DNA of 64,000 nt, taken from NCBI RefSeq assembly GCF_900112585.1, contig NZ_FOLY01000002.1, forward strand, positions 310,001-374,000, given 5' to 3'. The notes under the pieces were generated by a model, which was not told where the DNA came from, ran no database searches, and saw nothing but the letters and a program-made list of their open reading frames with translations. Below are positions 25,391-33,944 of this stretch, piece by piece (positions within the stretch are counted from its first letter, which is position 1; each line of letters opens with the position of its first letter). Source of the stretch: Kushneria avicenniae. Lineage in GTDB: Bacteria; Pseudomonadota; Gammaproteobacteria; Pseudomonadales; Halomonadaceae. The position numbers were made by a program, and so were the translations under genes.

Positions 25391-26938
25391 TCAGACACTC
25401 TCATTGACCGGCGCCGGTCGGGGCTGATCGCAGCGCTCGGGCAGTGCGCCCGGTCGCAGGCGTCGAGACAGCACATCCACGGTCATGTTGATCACGGCGG
25501 TGACCATTAAAAGGGCAACGGCCTGGTCAAACATCAGATATTCAAAGCTTGAGTCGATGTGAAACCCCAGCGTGACCACGCCCAGCATCCCCAGAAGCGC
25601 CGTTTCGCGCATGATGACCTCGGCGCGATAGAACAGCAGCGCCAGAATACCGGGATAGATGCGCGGCATCAGCTCATGGCTGTAGAGATCAACGCCCTTG
25701 ATGCCGGGCAGGCCGGGGGTAATTCCGTCAGCATGGCGCGCGGCCAGAAAGGCGATCAGAGCGCCGTTGTGCAGTGACAGTGCGATCCATGCCGGCAGCA
25801 GCGACGGGCCGGTCAGCAGCAGCAGAATAAAGGCCAGCAAAAGCTCCGGCGTTGAGCGCATGACGATCAGCGTGCCGCGACCCATGGTGCGTGTGGCGCG
25901 GTTCCCAAAATGGCGGCTGACCAGCGGCCACGCCAGCAGGCAGACCAGCAGCGAGCCCACCGTACTCATCAGCCCGAGCAGCAGGGTATTACCGATGGCG
26001 GGCAGCAGATTCGGCAGTCCGGTAAACCAGGCCGGCAGCGCCCCGAAGTCGCCATCCAGCAGCGGCTGCGGCCAGATGTCATGGCTGATGAACTGCCAGA
26101 GCAGGGTCGGATTGACGCTGGGCCAGGGGCCCAGCAGAAAGGCCGTACCCACCAGCCAGGGCAGCAGCAGTCGACGATGGGCCCACCAGTGCAGCAGAGC
26201 GATCAAAAGATAAAAGGCCCAGAGCAGGGCGCCGCCCTCATGATAGCGCCCCTGGCGAAAGGCGCTTTCCAGGTAGTAGCCCAGCGTCGGCAGGCCGACA
26301 AAGCCCAGCAGCACGCTGGCGCGCAGGGCACATTCGAAACGATAGCGGGTATATCCCGACAGGCGTTGCCAGGCCAGAGGCAGCTCGGTGTAGACAAAGC
26401 GTGACAGCCGGTCGGTGTCGGGCGACAGCATGCGCGCCGGGCTGCGATCGATCTGGGCGAGAATCTCGGCATAGACCTTGGCAAAGGTGGCGGCGTAGGG
26501 CAGGGCGATGGCCGCCAGCGCCGTGATGGCGGAGAGGCCGAACACCTGAAGAAACAGCAGCGCCCAGAACAGCTCGTGAATGGCGCGTACGAAGGCACAC
26601 AGGGACCGCACCAGCCGGGAGCGCATGAAGATCAGCGCCAGCGGAAACCCGAGCACCATGCCCAGCGCCACGCCCCACAGGGCAAAGGTAATGGTCAAAA
26701 GCAGGGCGTGCAGAGGCGATTCGGTGGCCGTCACATCGGGGAGCATCATCCCCTTGAGCATACGCCATAACTCGGTCCAGGGATCGCGCGTGGTGATCGA
26801 TAAATCGGCCAGCGGCAGCAGCACCACCATGATGGCCACCATCGCCAGCGTCAGGCGTAGCAGTCGCGCTCCGATATTATCGCTGCGCAGCCAGTTGAAC
26901 CCGCTGGCGGGGGCCTCATTCCGGGACATAGAGCACAT
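25391..26938 (-). CDS. ABC transporter permease, duplicated PhnE-type domains
   Basis: This is a roughly 515-residue inner-membrane protein made of two permease halves of about 250 residues. Each carries a binding-protein-dependent permease EAA-like region (RVIHELFWALLFLQVFG-type in half 1, MRETALLGMLGVVTLGF in half 2). Single PhnE proteins are about half this length, so this is a fused heterodimer. It forms a transporter with the ATPase and binding protein encoded directly upstream. The start is uncertain (ATG 26938 or 26929); both overlap the ATPase gene. The 3' end is only 22 bases from the convergent beta-helix gene. Confidence 0.85.
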   Translation of the reverse strand: MCSMSRNEAPASGFNWLRSDNIGARLLRLTLAMVAIMVVLLPLADLSITTRDPWTELWRMLKGMMLPDVTATESPLHALLLTITFALWGVALGMVLGFPLALIFMRSRLVRSLCAFVRAIHELFWALLFLQVFGLSAITALAAIALPYAATFAKVYAEILAQIDRSPARMLSPDTDRLSRFVYTELPLAWQRLSGYTRYRFECALRASVLLGFVGLPTLGYYLESAFRQGRYHEGGALLWAFYLLIALLHWWAHRRLLLPWLVGTAFLLGPWPSVNPTLLWQFISHDIWPQPLLDGDFGALPAWFTGLPNLLPAIGNTLLLGLMSTVGSLLVCLLAWPLVSRHFGNRATRTMGRGTLIVMRSTPELLLAFILLLLTGPSLLPAWIALSLHNGALIAFLAARHADGITPGLPGIKGVDLYSHELMPRIYPGILALLFYRAEVIMRETALLGMLGVVTLGFHIDSSFEYLMFDQAVALLMVTAVINMTVDVLSRRLRPGALPERCDQPRPAPVNESV

Positions 26939-27611
26939 CAAGATCGTCTGTGGTCAGGTCACGGGAAGGGGCGTCGATGGTAATACGACCGTCGTTCAGA
27001 CCAATGATGCGGTCAAAGTGTTCCAGCGCCAGCTCGCGCTGATGCAGGGCCACCACACAGGTGGGATGACGCGCCTTGATCAGATCGAGCAGTCGCATTC
27101 CCTGACGCGGATCGACGCTCGAGACCGGCTCGTCACCCAGAAAGACGGGTCGGTTCTGATACAGCGCTCGCGCAATCGCCACCCGCTGCTGCTGACCGCC
27201 GGAAAGCTGATCCACCTGCCGATGCAACAGCCCGTCGAGCCCGAGCGTTTCGGCCAGCGCACTGATCTCCTGCCAGCAGGCCCGGTTGGGACGCAGAAGA
27301 TTGATCAGGTTCTGCCAGCGAGAAAAATGGGCCAGCCGGCCCATATAGATGTTGTGATAGGCCGAAAGCGTCGGTACCAGTGCATTGGCCTGGGGGCACC
27401 AGGCGCTCTGGTCTCCAAGCTGGACCCGCAGGGCGTCCAGAAGGGTCGACTTGCCAACGCCGCTGCGACCCAGCAGGGCGATACGCTCGCCCTGAGAGAT
27501 GTGCAGCGTCAGCTCGGGAAAGACCACATGCTGATCGTGACCCAGTCGGGCATGATCGAACCCGGCAAGCATAGGGCCGGCATAGGGCTCGGCAACGGTG
27601 GCGTACGGCAT
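26916..27611 (-). CDS. ABC transporter ATP-binding protein, PhnC-like
   Basis: The protein has 231 residues. It has a Walker A GRSGVGKST, Q-loop region WCPQANALVPTLSAY, signature LSGGQQQR, Walker B with catalytic Glu (PVFLGDEP) and a switch His (VVALHQREL), all intact. It energises the duplicated permease for uptake of the ligand of the binding protein. ATG 27611 is four bases after the binding-protein stop. Phosphonate/phosphite or selenate-type oxyanions are the family substrates. Confidence 0.9.
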   Translation of the reverse strand: MPYATVAEPYAGPMLAGFDHARLGHDQHVVFPELTLHISQGERIALLGRSGVGKSTLLDALRVQLGDQSAWCPQANALVPTLSAYHNIYMGRLAHFSRWQNLINLLRPNRACWQEISALAETLGLDGLLHRQVDQLSGGQQQRVAIARALYQNRPVFLGDEPVSSVDPRQGMRLLDLIKARHPTCVVALHQRELALEHFDRIIGLNDGRITIDAPSRDLTTDDLDVLYVPE

Positions 27612-27615
27612 GAGG

Positions 27616-28467
27616 TTATCGCAGCAGCCCCAGTGCTTCACCGACGTTCTCGATGGGCGTGTAGTCATCATTGGAGGCCGGGATAAACCCTTCACGCGGG
27701 AAGCTGGCCAGAAGATCGGGGTCGGTCATGTCCAGCAATGCCTTCTGCACATGCTCTGTAGTGTTGGCGCCGTAGTGGCCATCGACATCGCCACGGATGG
27801 TCCACTGATAATCCGGGTAGCTCGGCGTTGACCAGATGACGTGGACCTTGTCGGTGTCCACGCGGCCATCTGCCACGGCAGCGTCCCAGACAGTGTAGTT
27901 GAGCGCGCCGATATCAAAGGCCCCCGACTCGACCAGCGCCATGGTGCGGGTGTGATCGCCCGAATAGCCCACGCGGGAAAACACTTTTTCTGGCGCCTCA
28001 TTGAAACGCTCACGCAGGTAGTAGTCGGGCATCAGGCGACCGGAAGTCGAAGTCTTGGCGCCAAAGGTAAAGGTCTTGCCCTTGATCGCCTCTGTCAGCT
28101 CGGACTGATCGGTCTGTAATCCGGTATCGGCGTTGGCAATGAAATAGGTCTTGAATTCGGCGTCTTCCTTGCCCTGTGCAATGGCTTTCGAGCCGGGCAC
28201 GATCCGGCGTGCCTGTACGCCGGTCAGTCCGCCAAACCAGGCCAGCTGGACCTGGTCGTTGCGAAAGGCACTGACCGCAGCGGCGTAGGATTTGACCGGG
28301 ACATACTCGACATCCAGGCCCGTCTGCTCGGAAAGATAGTCGGCCACCTTGTCAAAGCGCTCGACCAGCCTTGCTTCGTCTTCGTCGGGAATGGCTGTAA
28401 ATCGGAAGGTGTCGGCAGCGGCGGTGGTGCTCAGCAGCACGAGAGAGAGGGCAAAGAGCCTGCGCAT
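27616..28467 (-). CDS. Substrate-binding protein of a phosphonate/putative selenate ABC importer
   Basis: The protein has 283 residues. The signal peptide is MRRLFALSLVLLSTTAAA. The mature N-terminus reads DTFRFTAIPDEDEARLVERF, followed by VQLAWFGGLTGVQAR, a PhnD-like fold pattern. This arrangement matches what I recall of the family labelled putative selenate ABC transporter binding proteins, but the ligand is not proven by sequence. First gene of a three-gene operon (binding protein, ATPase, permease). GAGGAG precedes ATG 28467. Alternatives are phosphite, phosphonate or another small oxyanion. Confidence 0.8.
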   Translation of the reverse strand: MRRLFALSLVLLSTTAAADTFRFTAIPDEDEARLVERFDKVADYLSEQTGLDVEYVPVKSYAAAVSAFRNDQVQLAWFGGLTGVQARRIVPGSKAIAQGKEDAEFKTYFIANADTGLQTDQSELTEAIKGKTFTFGAKTSTSGRLMPDYYLRERFNEAPEKVFSRVGYSGDHTRTMALVESGAFDIGALNYTVWDAAVADGRVDTDKVHVIWSTPSYPDYQWTIRGDVDGHYGANTTEHVQKALLDMTDPDLLASFPREGFIPASNDDYTPIENVGEALGLLR

Positions 28468-28582
28468 CGGGGAAACTCCTCAGAAGCGTCGAGTAGGGGA
28501 GACCGCGAATGTTATCACGCTCCGCTGCTTATATACGGTACTACTTATGTGTTTGTGGCGTCAGGGCCATCGGGCAGACATG

Positions 28583-28607
28583 AAAAACCCCTCTCGCAGG
28601 AGAGGGG
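28583..28607 (-). terminator. Rho-independent terminator of the sugar porter gene
   Basis: The perfect 8-bp stem CCCCTCTC / GAGAGGGG with a four-base loop is followed on the minus strand by TTTTT. It lies just after the MFS stop codon and insulates the downstream ABC operon. Confidence 0.88.
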
Positions 28608-28634
28608 CAGATCGTAGCGGCAGTAGGAATGCTT

Positions 28635-30077
28635 TCAGCTGCCGATATTCTTGAGCGGTTTGCCGCTCATCAGATTTTTCTCGATCTTTTCCAGCGAAAT
28701 CCCTTTGGTTTCGGGAATCAGCAGCAGGGTGAAGATGATGAAGACCACGTTGAGCACCGACAGGATACCAAACGTCATGGCCCCGCCGATGGCGGCAATC
28801 ATGACCGGGAAGAACTGACCAATGGCGAAGTTGCCGACCCAGTTGGCGACCGTGGAGCAGCTCAGGCCGAAGTCACGGCCGTTGAGTGGCTGAATTTCGG
28901 CGCACAGGGTCCAGATCAGCGGTCCTGCCGACATGGCAAAGCCGGCCACAAAGATCAGCAGCGACGCCATGCCAGTGTACTGCAGAAGGGTCGTGGTGGG
29001 GCCGATAACCAGAATCGAGGCCAGAACGGCCATGCTGGCGGCCATGACGGTAAACCCGGCATAGAGAATCGGCTTGCGGCCCAGACGATCGACAAAGCCG
29101 ATGGCAATGAAAGTGGCCAGCACGTTGACCAGACCGGTCGCCACGGTACTCCAGAGCTGGGCGGCGGTGCCTTCAAAGCCGGACATCTGGAAGATCTGTG
29201 GGGCAAAATACATGATGGCGTTCATGCCGGTGAACTGCTGTACCAGCTGCAGGCAGATGCCCAGCATCACCGAACGGCGGAAATTGGGGTTTTCCTTGAA
29301 CATCTGGAAGCCGCGACTTTTCTGTTCGGCGTTGATGCTCTCCTCGATTTCCCCCATCTCGTAATCGATTTCGGTCTTGCTGCTGCGCAGCTTGTTGAGC
29401 ACTTCGCGCGCTTCTTCAAAGCGGTCGCGCGAGGCCAGCCAGCGCGGGCTATTGGGGACCATGAGAACGCCGATGAACAGCATGGCGGCCGGAATCATCA
29501 GAACGCCGAACATCCAGCGCCAGCTCTCGATATAGCTGAAGGCCAGGTTGGACATGAAGGCGGCGAGAATACCGATGGTTACCATCAGCTGATAGAAGGA
29601 AATGGTGGTGCCCCGGATACGCTCGGGCGCCACTTCGGAGAGATACAGCGGCGCTGTAAAGGACGCCACACCTACCGCCAGGCCCAGCAGGATACGGGCA
29701 ACGACCAGAATGTGCGGGCTGGTGGCCGCAACCGCCACCAGAGCGCCGACGAAAAACAAAAGCGAACTGTAGAGCAACGCCTTTTTACGGCCAAAGCGCT
29801 GCGAGATGGCGCCGGCACCCAGGGCGCCCAGCGCGGCACCGACCATCATGGAGCTGACGATCCAGCCTTCCATCAGGGTAGAGACATGGAATTCGTTGAC
29901 GATAAAGGGCAGGGCGCCCGAAATGACCCCGATATCCATGCCAAAAAGAAGTCCGGCCAAAGCGGCCAGACCACAGCTCAGCCATACCATGGGGACAATA
30001 TCGGCATTCCTGACAGCATCAGGTTTCGCCTGAGCCTGCTGGGCAGCGCCTGAGCTGCCCCCCGCGTGACCTACCAT
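28635..30077 (-). CDS. MFS sugar porter (glucose/galactose/xylose:H+ symporter type)
   Basis: This is a 480-residue, 12-helix inner-membrane transporter. Sugar-porter marks are GLLFGMDIGVISGAL in helix 1, RFGRKKALL and DRLGRKPIL in the two A-loops, SPRWLASR after helix 6, and PETKGISLEKIE after helix 12. AAGGA eight bases upstream supports ATG 30077. It stands at the edge of the glucose catabolism genes (zwf, pgl, eda, glk), so glucose is the most likely substrate, by context. A strong terminator follows. Confidence 0.9.
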   Translation of the reverse strand: MVGHAGGSSGAAQQAQAKPDAVRNADIVPMVWLSCGLAALAGLLFGMDIGVISGALPFIVNEFHVSTLMEGWIVSSMMVGAALGALGAGAISQRFGRKKALLYSSLLFFVGALVAVAATSPHILVVARILLGLAVGVASFTAPLYLSEVAPERIRGTTISFYQLMVTIGILAAFMSNLAFSYIESWRWMFGVLMIPAAMLFIGVLMVPNSPRWLASRDRFEEAREVLNKLRSSKTEIDYEMGEIEESINAEQKSRGFQMFKENPNFRRSVMLGICLQLVQQFTGMNAIMYFAPQIFQMSGFEGTAAQLWSTVATGLVNVLATFIAIGFVDRLGRKPILYAGFTVMAASMAVLASILVIGPTTTLLQYTGMASLLIFVAGFAMSAGPLIWTLCAEIQPLNGRDFGLSCSTVANWVGNFAIGQFFPVMIAAIGGAMTFGILSVLNVVFIIFTLLLIPETKGISLEKIEKNLMSGKPLKNIGS

Positions 30078-30683
30078 GTCATTCTTCCTTGTTCAGCGAC
30101 AGTAAGAGAGATTTGCTTAATCGTGTCAGCCATAAGCTACCAGCGCCGCTGTCTGTGTACTGCGCCATTATGGGCATTTGAGGTCACATGCAGAGGGCGG
30201 TCCCCGGTGGGAAACCGTACTTTTGCGGTATCGAAAGGCGTGATCGCCGGTCGGCGGCTGGTGGCATCATGAATCATACGCACCATAATAAAATCGTTAA
30301 GGCAGGGTAAGGCCAGCGATTATCATGTCCTGTTAGACCAAAGGTGTATATCGCGGCCATAATGAGGCCGCCTTATTGCGCGGCAGGCTCTGAAAATCTC
30401 ATCCCCAATGCGCAATAGTGCTGATATCATTAGGGCTTTATGCAGCCTGGATGTTGCCGAACTATCCTGTCACATGGCACACGGTCCGGATGGCACGTGA
30501 CCATGACCGTGCAGACGGGCTGCCTGCCACGCCAGAGGTGCGGCGACAACAGTGCCTGCACCTGCAGGGGCGGATGAGAGCGCCGATGTCTGCTGCCCTG
30601 ATGCAAGAAGCAACGTATTGCGAGGATGATGCCCTGATGTCTAACGTTGTCGGAAATCTACCAAACCGGGAAGGGAGCACGGC
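30078..30683. other. Non-coding region between divergent sugar porter and zwf
   Basis: There are about 606 bases with no credible gene. The left part is AT-richer and includes a 6-bp hairpin at 30353-30371 (GCGGCC / GGCCGC). I searched by eye for a HexR-type palindrome (TTGT-N7/8-ACAA) and found none. It must hold the promoters of both genes, but I see no pair of boxes good enough to mark. Confidence 0.5.
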
Positions 30684-32165
30684 ATGAGTGTGAATGACGA
30701 CAACAGTACTGCTGTCGATCTGGCGCTTTTCGGTGCGCTGGGGGATCTGGCCCTGCGCAAGCTGTATGTCGCGCTTTACCATCTGGATCGCGAAGAGCTG
30801 ATGGCGCCGGAGACCCGCATTCTGGGTCTGGCCCGTCAGGAGTACGATAACGATGCTTTCCGCGCTCGCGTTCGCGATGCACTGGAAACCCGGGTACGTG
30901 CCGATGAGCGTACCGAGGAGAGCATGAATCGGTTTCTGGCGCGGCTGGATTATATCGAAATCGACTTTTCCTCCCCCGAGAGTTACAACCGGATTGCCAA
31001 ATGGCACGGCAACAGCCCGCGACCGCTGACCATCTATCTGTCGGTACCGGCGCGCCTTTATGGCGATATCTGCGCCAACCTGTCCAAAAGCGGCTGTCTG
31101 GACGATGAATCGCGCGTGGTGGTTGAAAAACCGATCGGCTATTCGCTGCAGACTTCCGAGGAGATCAACGACGCCATCGGCGCCGTCTTTGATGAAAGTC
31201 GCATCTATCGCATCGACCACTATCTGGGCAAGGAAACGGTGCAGAACCTTCTGGCCCTGCGCTTTGCCAACCCCCTGTTCGGTAGCCAGTGGAACCAGAG
31301 CCATATCTCCCACGTGGAAATTACCGTGGCGGAGACGGTTGGCATCGAGGGGCGCTGGGGCTATTTCGATCAGGCCGGTCAGCTGCGGGACATGGTGCAG
31401 AACCATCTGATGCAGCTTTTGTGCATGATCGCCATGGACCCACCTTCCAATCTTGATGCCGACAGCATTCGCGATGAAAAGGTCAAGGTGCTCAAGGCGC
31501 TGCGCCCGTTCGAGGGCGCGCGTCTGGATACCGATGTGGTCCGGGGTCAGTACATTGCCGGTACCATCAACGGTAAATCAGTGCCGGGCTATCTCGAGGA
31601 AGAAGGCGCCAACGTTGATTCGCGCACCGAAACCTTTGTTGCCTTCAAGACCGAGATCCAGAACTGGCGCTGGGCGGGTGTGCCCTTTTATCTGCGTACC
31701 GGCAAGCGCATGCCGGAAAAACTGTCGCAGATCGTGATTCACTTCCGGCCGCAGTCGCACTACATCTTTGACAATGATCAGCGAAACATGGCGGCCAACA
31801 AACTGATCATCCGCCTGCAGCCTGATGAGGGAATTGCCCTGCAGGTGCTGACCAAGGACAGCGGTCTGGACAAGGGTATGCGCCTGCGGACCGGTCCGCT
31901 GCATCTGGATTTTCATCAGGCTTTCCCGTCGGCACGTATTCCGGACGCCTATGAGCGGTTGCTGCTCGAGGTCATGAAAGGCCAGCAGTACCTGTTCGTG
32001 CGCCGCGACGAGATCGAATACTCATGGCGCTGGATTGATCGCCTGATCCAGGGCTGGGAAGCACGTGATATCGTGCCCAAGCGCTATCCGGCAGGCTCAT
32101 GGGGGCCGGTCTCCTCCATCGGGATGATCACTCAGGACGGACGCAGCTGGTATGAAGACTATTGA
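30684..32165 (+). CDS. zwf: Glucose-6-phosphate 1-dehydrogenase
   Basis: The protein has 493 residues. It oxidises glucose-6-phosphate to 6-phosphogluconolactone with NAD(P)+. The coenzyme loop reads [12 protein letters not shown], the substrate signature RIDHYLGKE is intact, and [10 protein letters not shown] contains the conserved EKP. The enzyme opens the Entner-Doudoroff and pentose phosphate routes. AGGGAG supports ATG 30684. pgl begins 22 bases after the stop, so zwf, pgl and probably eda form one operon. Confidence 0.96.
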   Translation: MSVNDDNSTAVDLALFGALGDLALRKLYVALYHLDREELMAPETRILGLARQEYDNDAFRARVRDALETRVRADERTEESMNRFLARLDYIEIDFSSPESYNRIAKWHGNSPRPLTIYLSVPARLYGDICANLSKSGCLDDESRVVVEKPIGYSLQTSEEINDAIGAVFDESRIYRIDHYLGKETVQNLLALRFANPLFGSQWNQSHISHVEITVAETVGIEGRWGYFDQAGQLRDMVQNHLMQLLCMIAMDPPSNLDADSIRDEKVKVLKALRPFEGARLDTDVVRGQYIAGTINGKSVPGYLEEEGANVDSRTETFVAFKTEIQNWRWAGVPFYLRTGKRMPEKLSQIVIHFRPQSHYIFDNDQRNMAANKLIIRLQPDEGIALQVLTKDSGLDKGMRLRTGPLHLDFHQAFPSARIPDAYERLLLEVMKGQQYLFVRRDEIEYSWRWIDRLIQGWEARDIVPKRYPAGSWGPVSSIGMITQDGRSWYEDY

Positions 32166-32200
32166 TCATGAAAACGACTGATGATTATGAAAACGACTGA
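32163..32200 (+). repeat. 19-bp tandem duplication at the zwf/pgl junction
   Basis: Bases 32163-32181 and 32182-32200 are identical except for one C/T difference. Each copy contains ATGAAAACGACTGA, so the pgl start region is present twice. The first copy opens a 10-codon frame (32168-32200, MKTTDDYEND and stop) in another frame than pgl. Confidence 0.9.
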
Positions 32201-32864
32201 GGCAGACACGCGTATTCGAGTGGCTCATGATCTGGCGGTCAGCGTAGCCGGCGCGCTCAGGGAAGATCTCGAGCAGCAGGAGCGAGTGACACTGGTGCTG
32301 TCGGGCGGCAGCACGCCAAAGCCGTTCATGCAGGCGCTGAGCCGGATGGAGCTGCCGTGGTCGCGGGTTGACATTACGCTGGCCGATGAGCGCTGGGTGC
32401 CGACCGATCACGAGGACAGTAACGATCGCTTCGTGCGGACTCACATGCTGATCAATGCCGCCGCCGAGGCCCGCTTTCAGCCGCTGGTCAACGATGAGGC
32501 AACGCCCGAGGCTGGCGCCGAAGAAGTCGGTCAGCGCCTGGCCGCCCTGACCTGGCCTGCCAGCGTGGTCGTTCTGGGCATGGGCGGCGACGGACATACG
32601 GCATCGCTGTTTCCGGACAGCGAGCAGCTGGCTGACGGTCTTGAAAGCGAGGCAATGGTGATCGCCGCTCATGCACCCAGCGTCGGGCAGCCGCGTATTT
32701 CGCTGACGCGTGAGCGCCTCATGCGTTCACGTCGTCGCTATCTCCATCTCAATGGTGGCGACAAGAAAGCGGTACTGGCACGTGCCATGTCCGGCAGCGA
32801 CTGTCTTGAATTGCCGATCCGGGCATTTCTTGATGCGCCGCTGGCACTTTACTGGGCGCCATGA
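32187..32864 (+). CDS. pgl: 6-phosphogluconolactonase
   Basis: The protein has 225 residues. It hydrolyses 6-phosphogluconolactone, following Zwf. Family marks are VLSGGSTPKPF, ITLADERWVP and LGMGGDGHTASLFP. I take the ATG of the second tandem copy (32187), which reads MKTTEADTR; an in-frame ATG at 32181 would add two residues. No clear Shine-Dalgarno precedes either, so translation may depend on coupling to zwf. The upstream tandem copy creates a short overlapping frame ending inside the pgl start region. Confidence 0.93.
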   Translation: MKTTEADTRIRVAHDLAVSVAGALREDLEQQERVTLVLSGGSTPKPFMQALSRMELPWSRVDITLADERWVPTDHEDSNDRFVRTHMLINAAAEARFQPLVNDEATPEAGAEEVGQRLAALTWPASVVVLGMGGDGHTASLFPDSEQLADGLESEAMVIAAHAPSVGQPRISLTRERLMRSRRRYLHLNGGDKKAVLARAMSGSDCLELPIRAFLDAPLALYWAP

Positions 32865-32981
32865 CACGATAAAGCATGTTTCGACAGAGCGTCGGACAAA
32901 CCAACAGGACCGGGTCGAGGACGGCAGTCGTCGGCCTGTTTGGCACGGCGTATATCGCCGGGGTGACGATCAGGAGGTTTC

Positions 32982-33644
32982 ATGGCATCGGACAAGCAGC
33001 TCCCGTCCACACGTACGACCGAAATTGACAGTATCTGTCAGCGGACCACGGTGATTCCGGTGCTGACCATTCATCGCATTGAAGACGCCGTACCGCTGTG
33101 TCGTGCGCTCTATGAAGGCGGTCTCACTGTACTGGAAGTGACCCTGCGCACCGACTGCGCCATGGAAGCGCTGTATCGCCTGCGTGACGAGCTGCCTGAA
33201 GCCAGTATCGGGGCCGGTACGGTCCTGACGCCTGCTCAGTACCGCCGTGCAGAGGATGCCGGGGTCGATTTCGTGGTCACGCCCGGCACTACTGATCGTC
33301 TGTACGAATATGGCATTCAGAGCCCGGTACCGCTGCTGCCCGGAATCTCGACGGCGACAGAGCTTCTGACCGGCTGGCAGTATGGTTATCGCCGCTTCAA
33401 GTTCTTCCCGGCCGAGGCCAGCGGCGGTGTTGCGGCGCTCAAGGCGCTGGCCGGCCCGCTGGGCGACGTACAGTTCTGCCCGACCGGCGGCATCACACCT
33501 GACAATGCGGCCAACTATCTTCGTCTGCGCAACGTCATGTGCGTGGGCGGCACCTGGGTGACACCTAAGGAACTGATCGAGAACGAAGACTGGGACGGCA
33601 TTCGCGCCATCGCCCGTGAAACCGTCGACACCATCAAGCACTGA
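32982..33644 (+). CDS. eda: KDPG/KHG aldolase
   Basis: The protein has 220 residues. It cleaves 2-keto-3-deoxy-6-phosphogluconate to pyruvate and glyceraldehyde-3-phosphate. The catalytic Glu52 (LEVTLRT) and Schiff-base Lys140 (RRFKFFPAE) are present, as is the phosphate-binding CPTGGI. AGGAGG precedes ATG 32982. It lies 117 bases after pgl. It also serves the hexuronate route started by uxuB/uxuA. A terminator follows at 33717. Confidence 0.95.
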   Translation: MASDKQLPSTRTTEIDSICQRTTVIPVLTIHRIEDAVPLCRALYEGGLTVLEVTLRTDCAMEALYRLRDELPEASIGAGTVLTPAQYRRAEDAGVDFVVTPGTTDRLYEYGIQSPVPLLPGISTATELLTGWQYGYRRFKFFPAEASGGVAALKALAGPLGDVQFCPTGGITPDNAANYLRLRNVMCVGGTWVTPKELIENEDWDGIRAIARETVDTIKH

Positions 33645-33662
33645 CCCTATCGAATATCACAA

Positions 33663-33681
33663 CGACAGGATACTCCTGTCG
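33663..33681 (+). other. Short perfect hairpin after eda
   Basis: CGACAGGA and TCCTGTCG form an 8-bp stem around a three-base loop, 18 bases after the eda stop. No T-tract follows. It may protect the mRNA 3' end ahead of the true terminator at 33717. Confidence 0.5.
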
Positions 33682-33716
33682 CTACCGGCTCTCTCGGCAG
33701 CCTCGGCTGTTGCTTT

Positions 33717-33745
33717 GCCCGTCTCCCTTGAGGCGGGCTTTTTTT
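33717..33745 (+). terminator. Rho-independent terminator of zwf-pgl-eda
   Basis: The stem GCCCGTCT / AGGCGGGC (one wobble) is followed by seven T residues. Confidence 0.9.
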
Positions 33746-33879
33746 GTACTGCAGGGCCTGTTGGCTTAAAAAAACGGTACACAGAACTGTGCGGGCCGAC
33801 AGGGGCGTGGCGCCGAGGTTAATGACGTCTGTCTTACTGAATGGAGGGGGAGTTGAAGAGAAGGCGCAGGCAACTAGAA

Positions 33880-33907
33880 GACGGCCCATTATTACAACTG
33901 GGCCGTC
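33880..33907 (-). terminator. Hairpin after the aldo/keto reductase-like gene
   Basis: A perfect 9-bp stem (GACGGCCCA / TGGGCCGTC) with a 10-base loop lies 37 bases after the minus-strand stop. The following minus-strand bases (TTCTAGTT) are only moderately T-rich, so termination is plausible but weak. Confidence 0.6.
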
Positions 33908-33944
33908 CTGAGGGCTCACGAGGGGAGGCGCGCATGACAGGCGC

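Noticed and set aside
28629-30053. 474-codon plus-strand frame opposite the sugar porter gene
   Set aside because: The Gln/His/Gly-rich product is the typical antisense of a hydrophobic transporter; the porter on the minus strand has all family motifs.
30078-30683. HexR-type operator upstream of zwf
   Set aside because: No TTGT-N7/8-ACAA palindrome could be found by eye here or upstream of gap.
30418-30687. 89-codon frame upstream of zwf
   Set aside because: It overlaps the zwf start, has no Shine-Dalgarno and no recognisable protein features.
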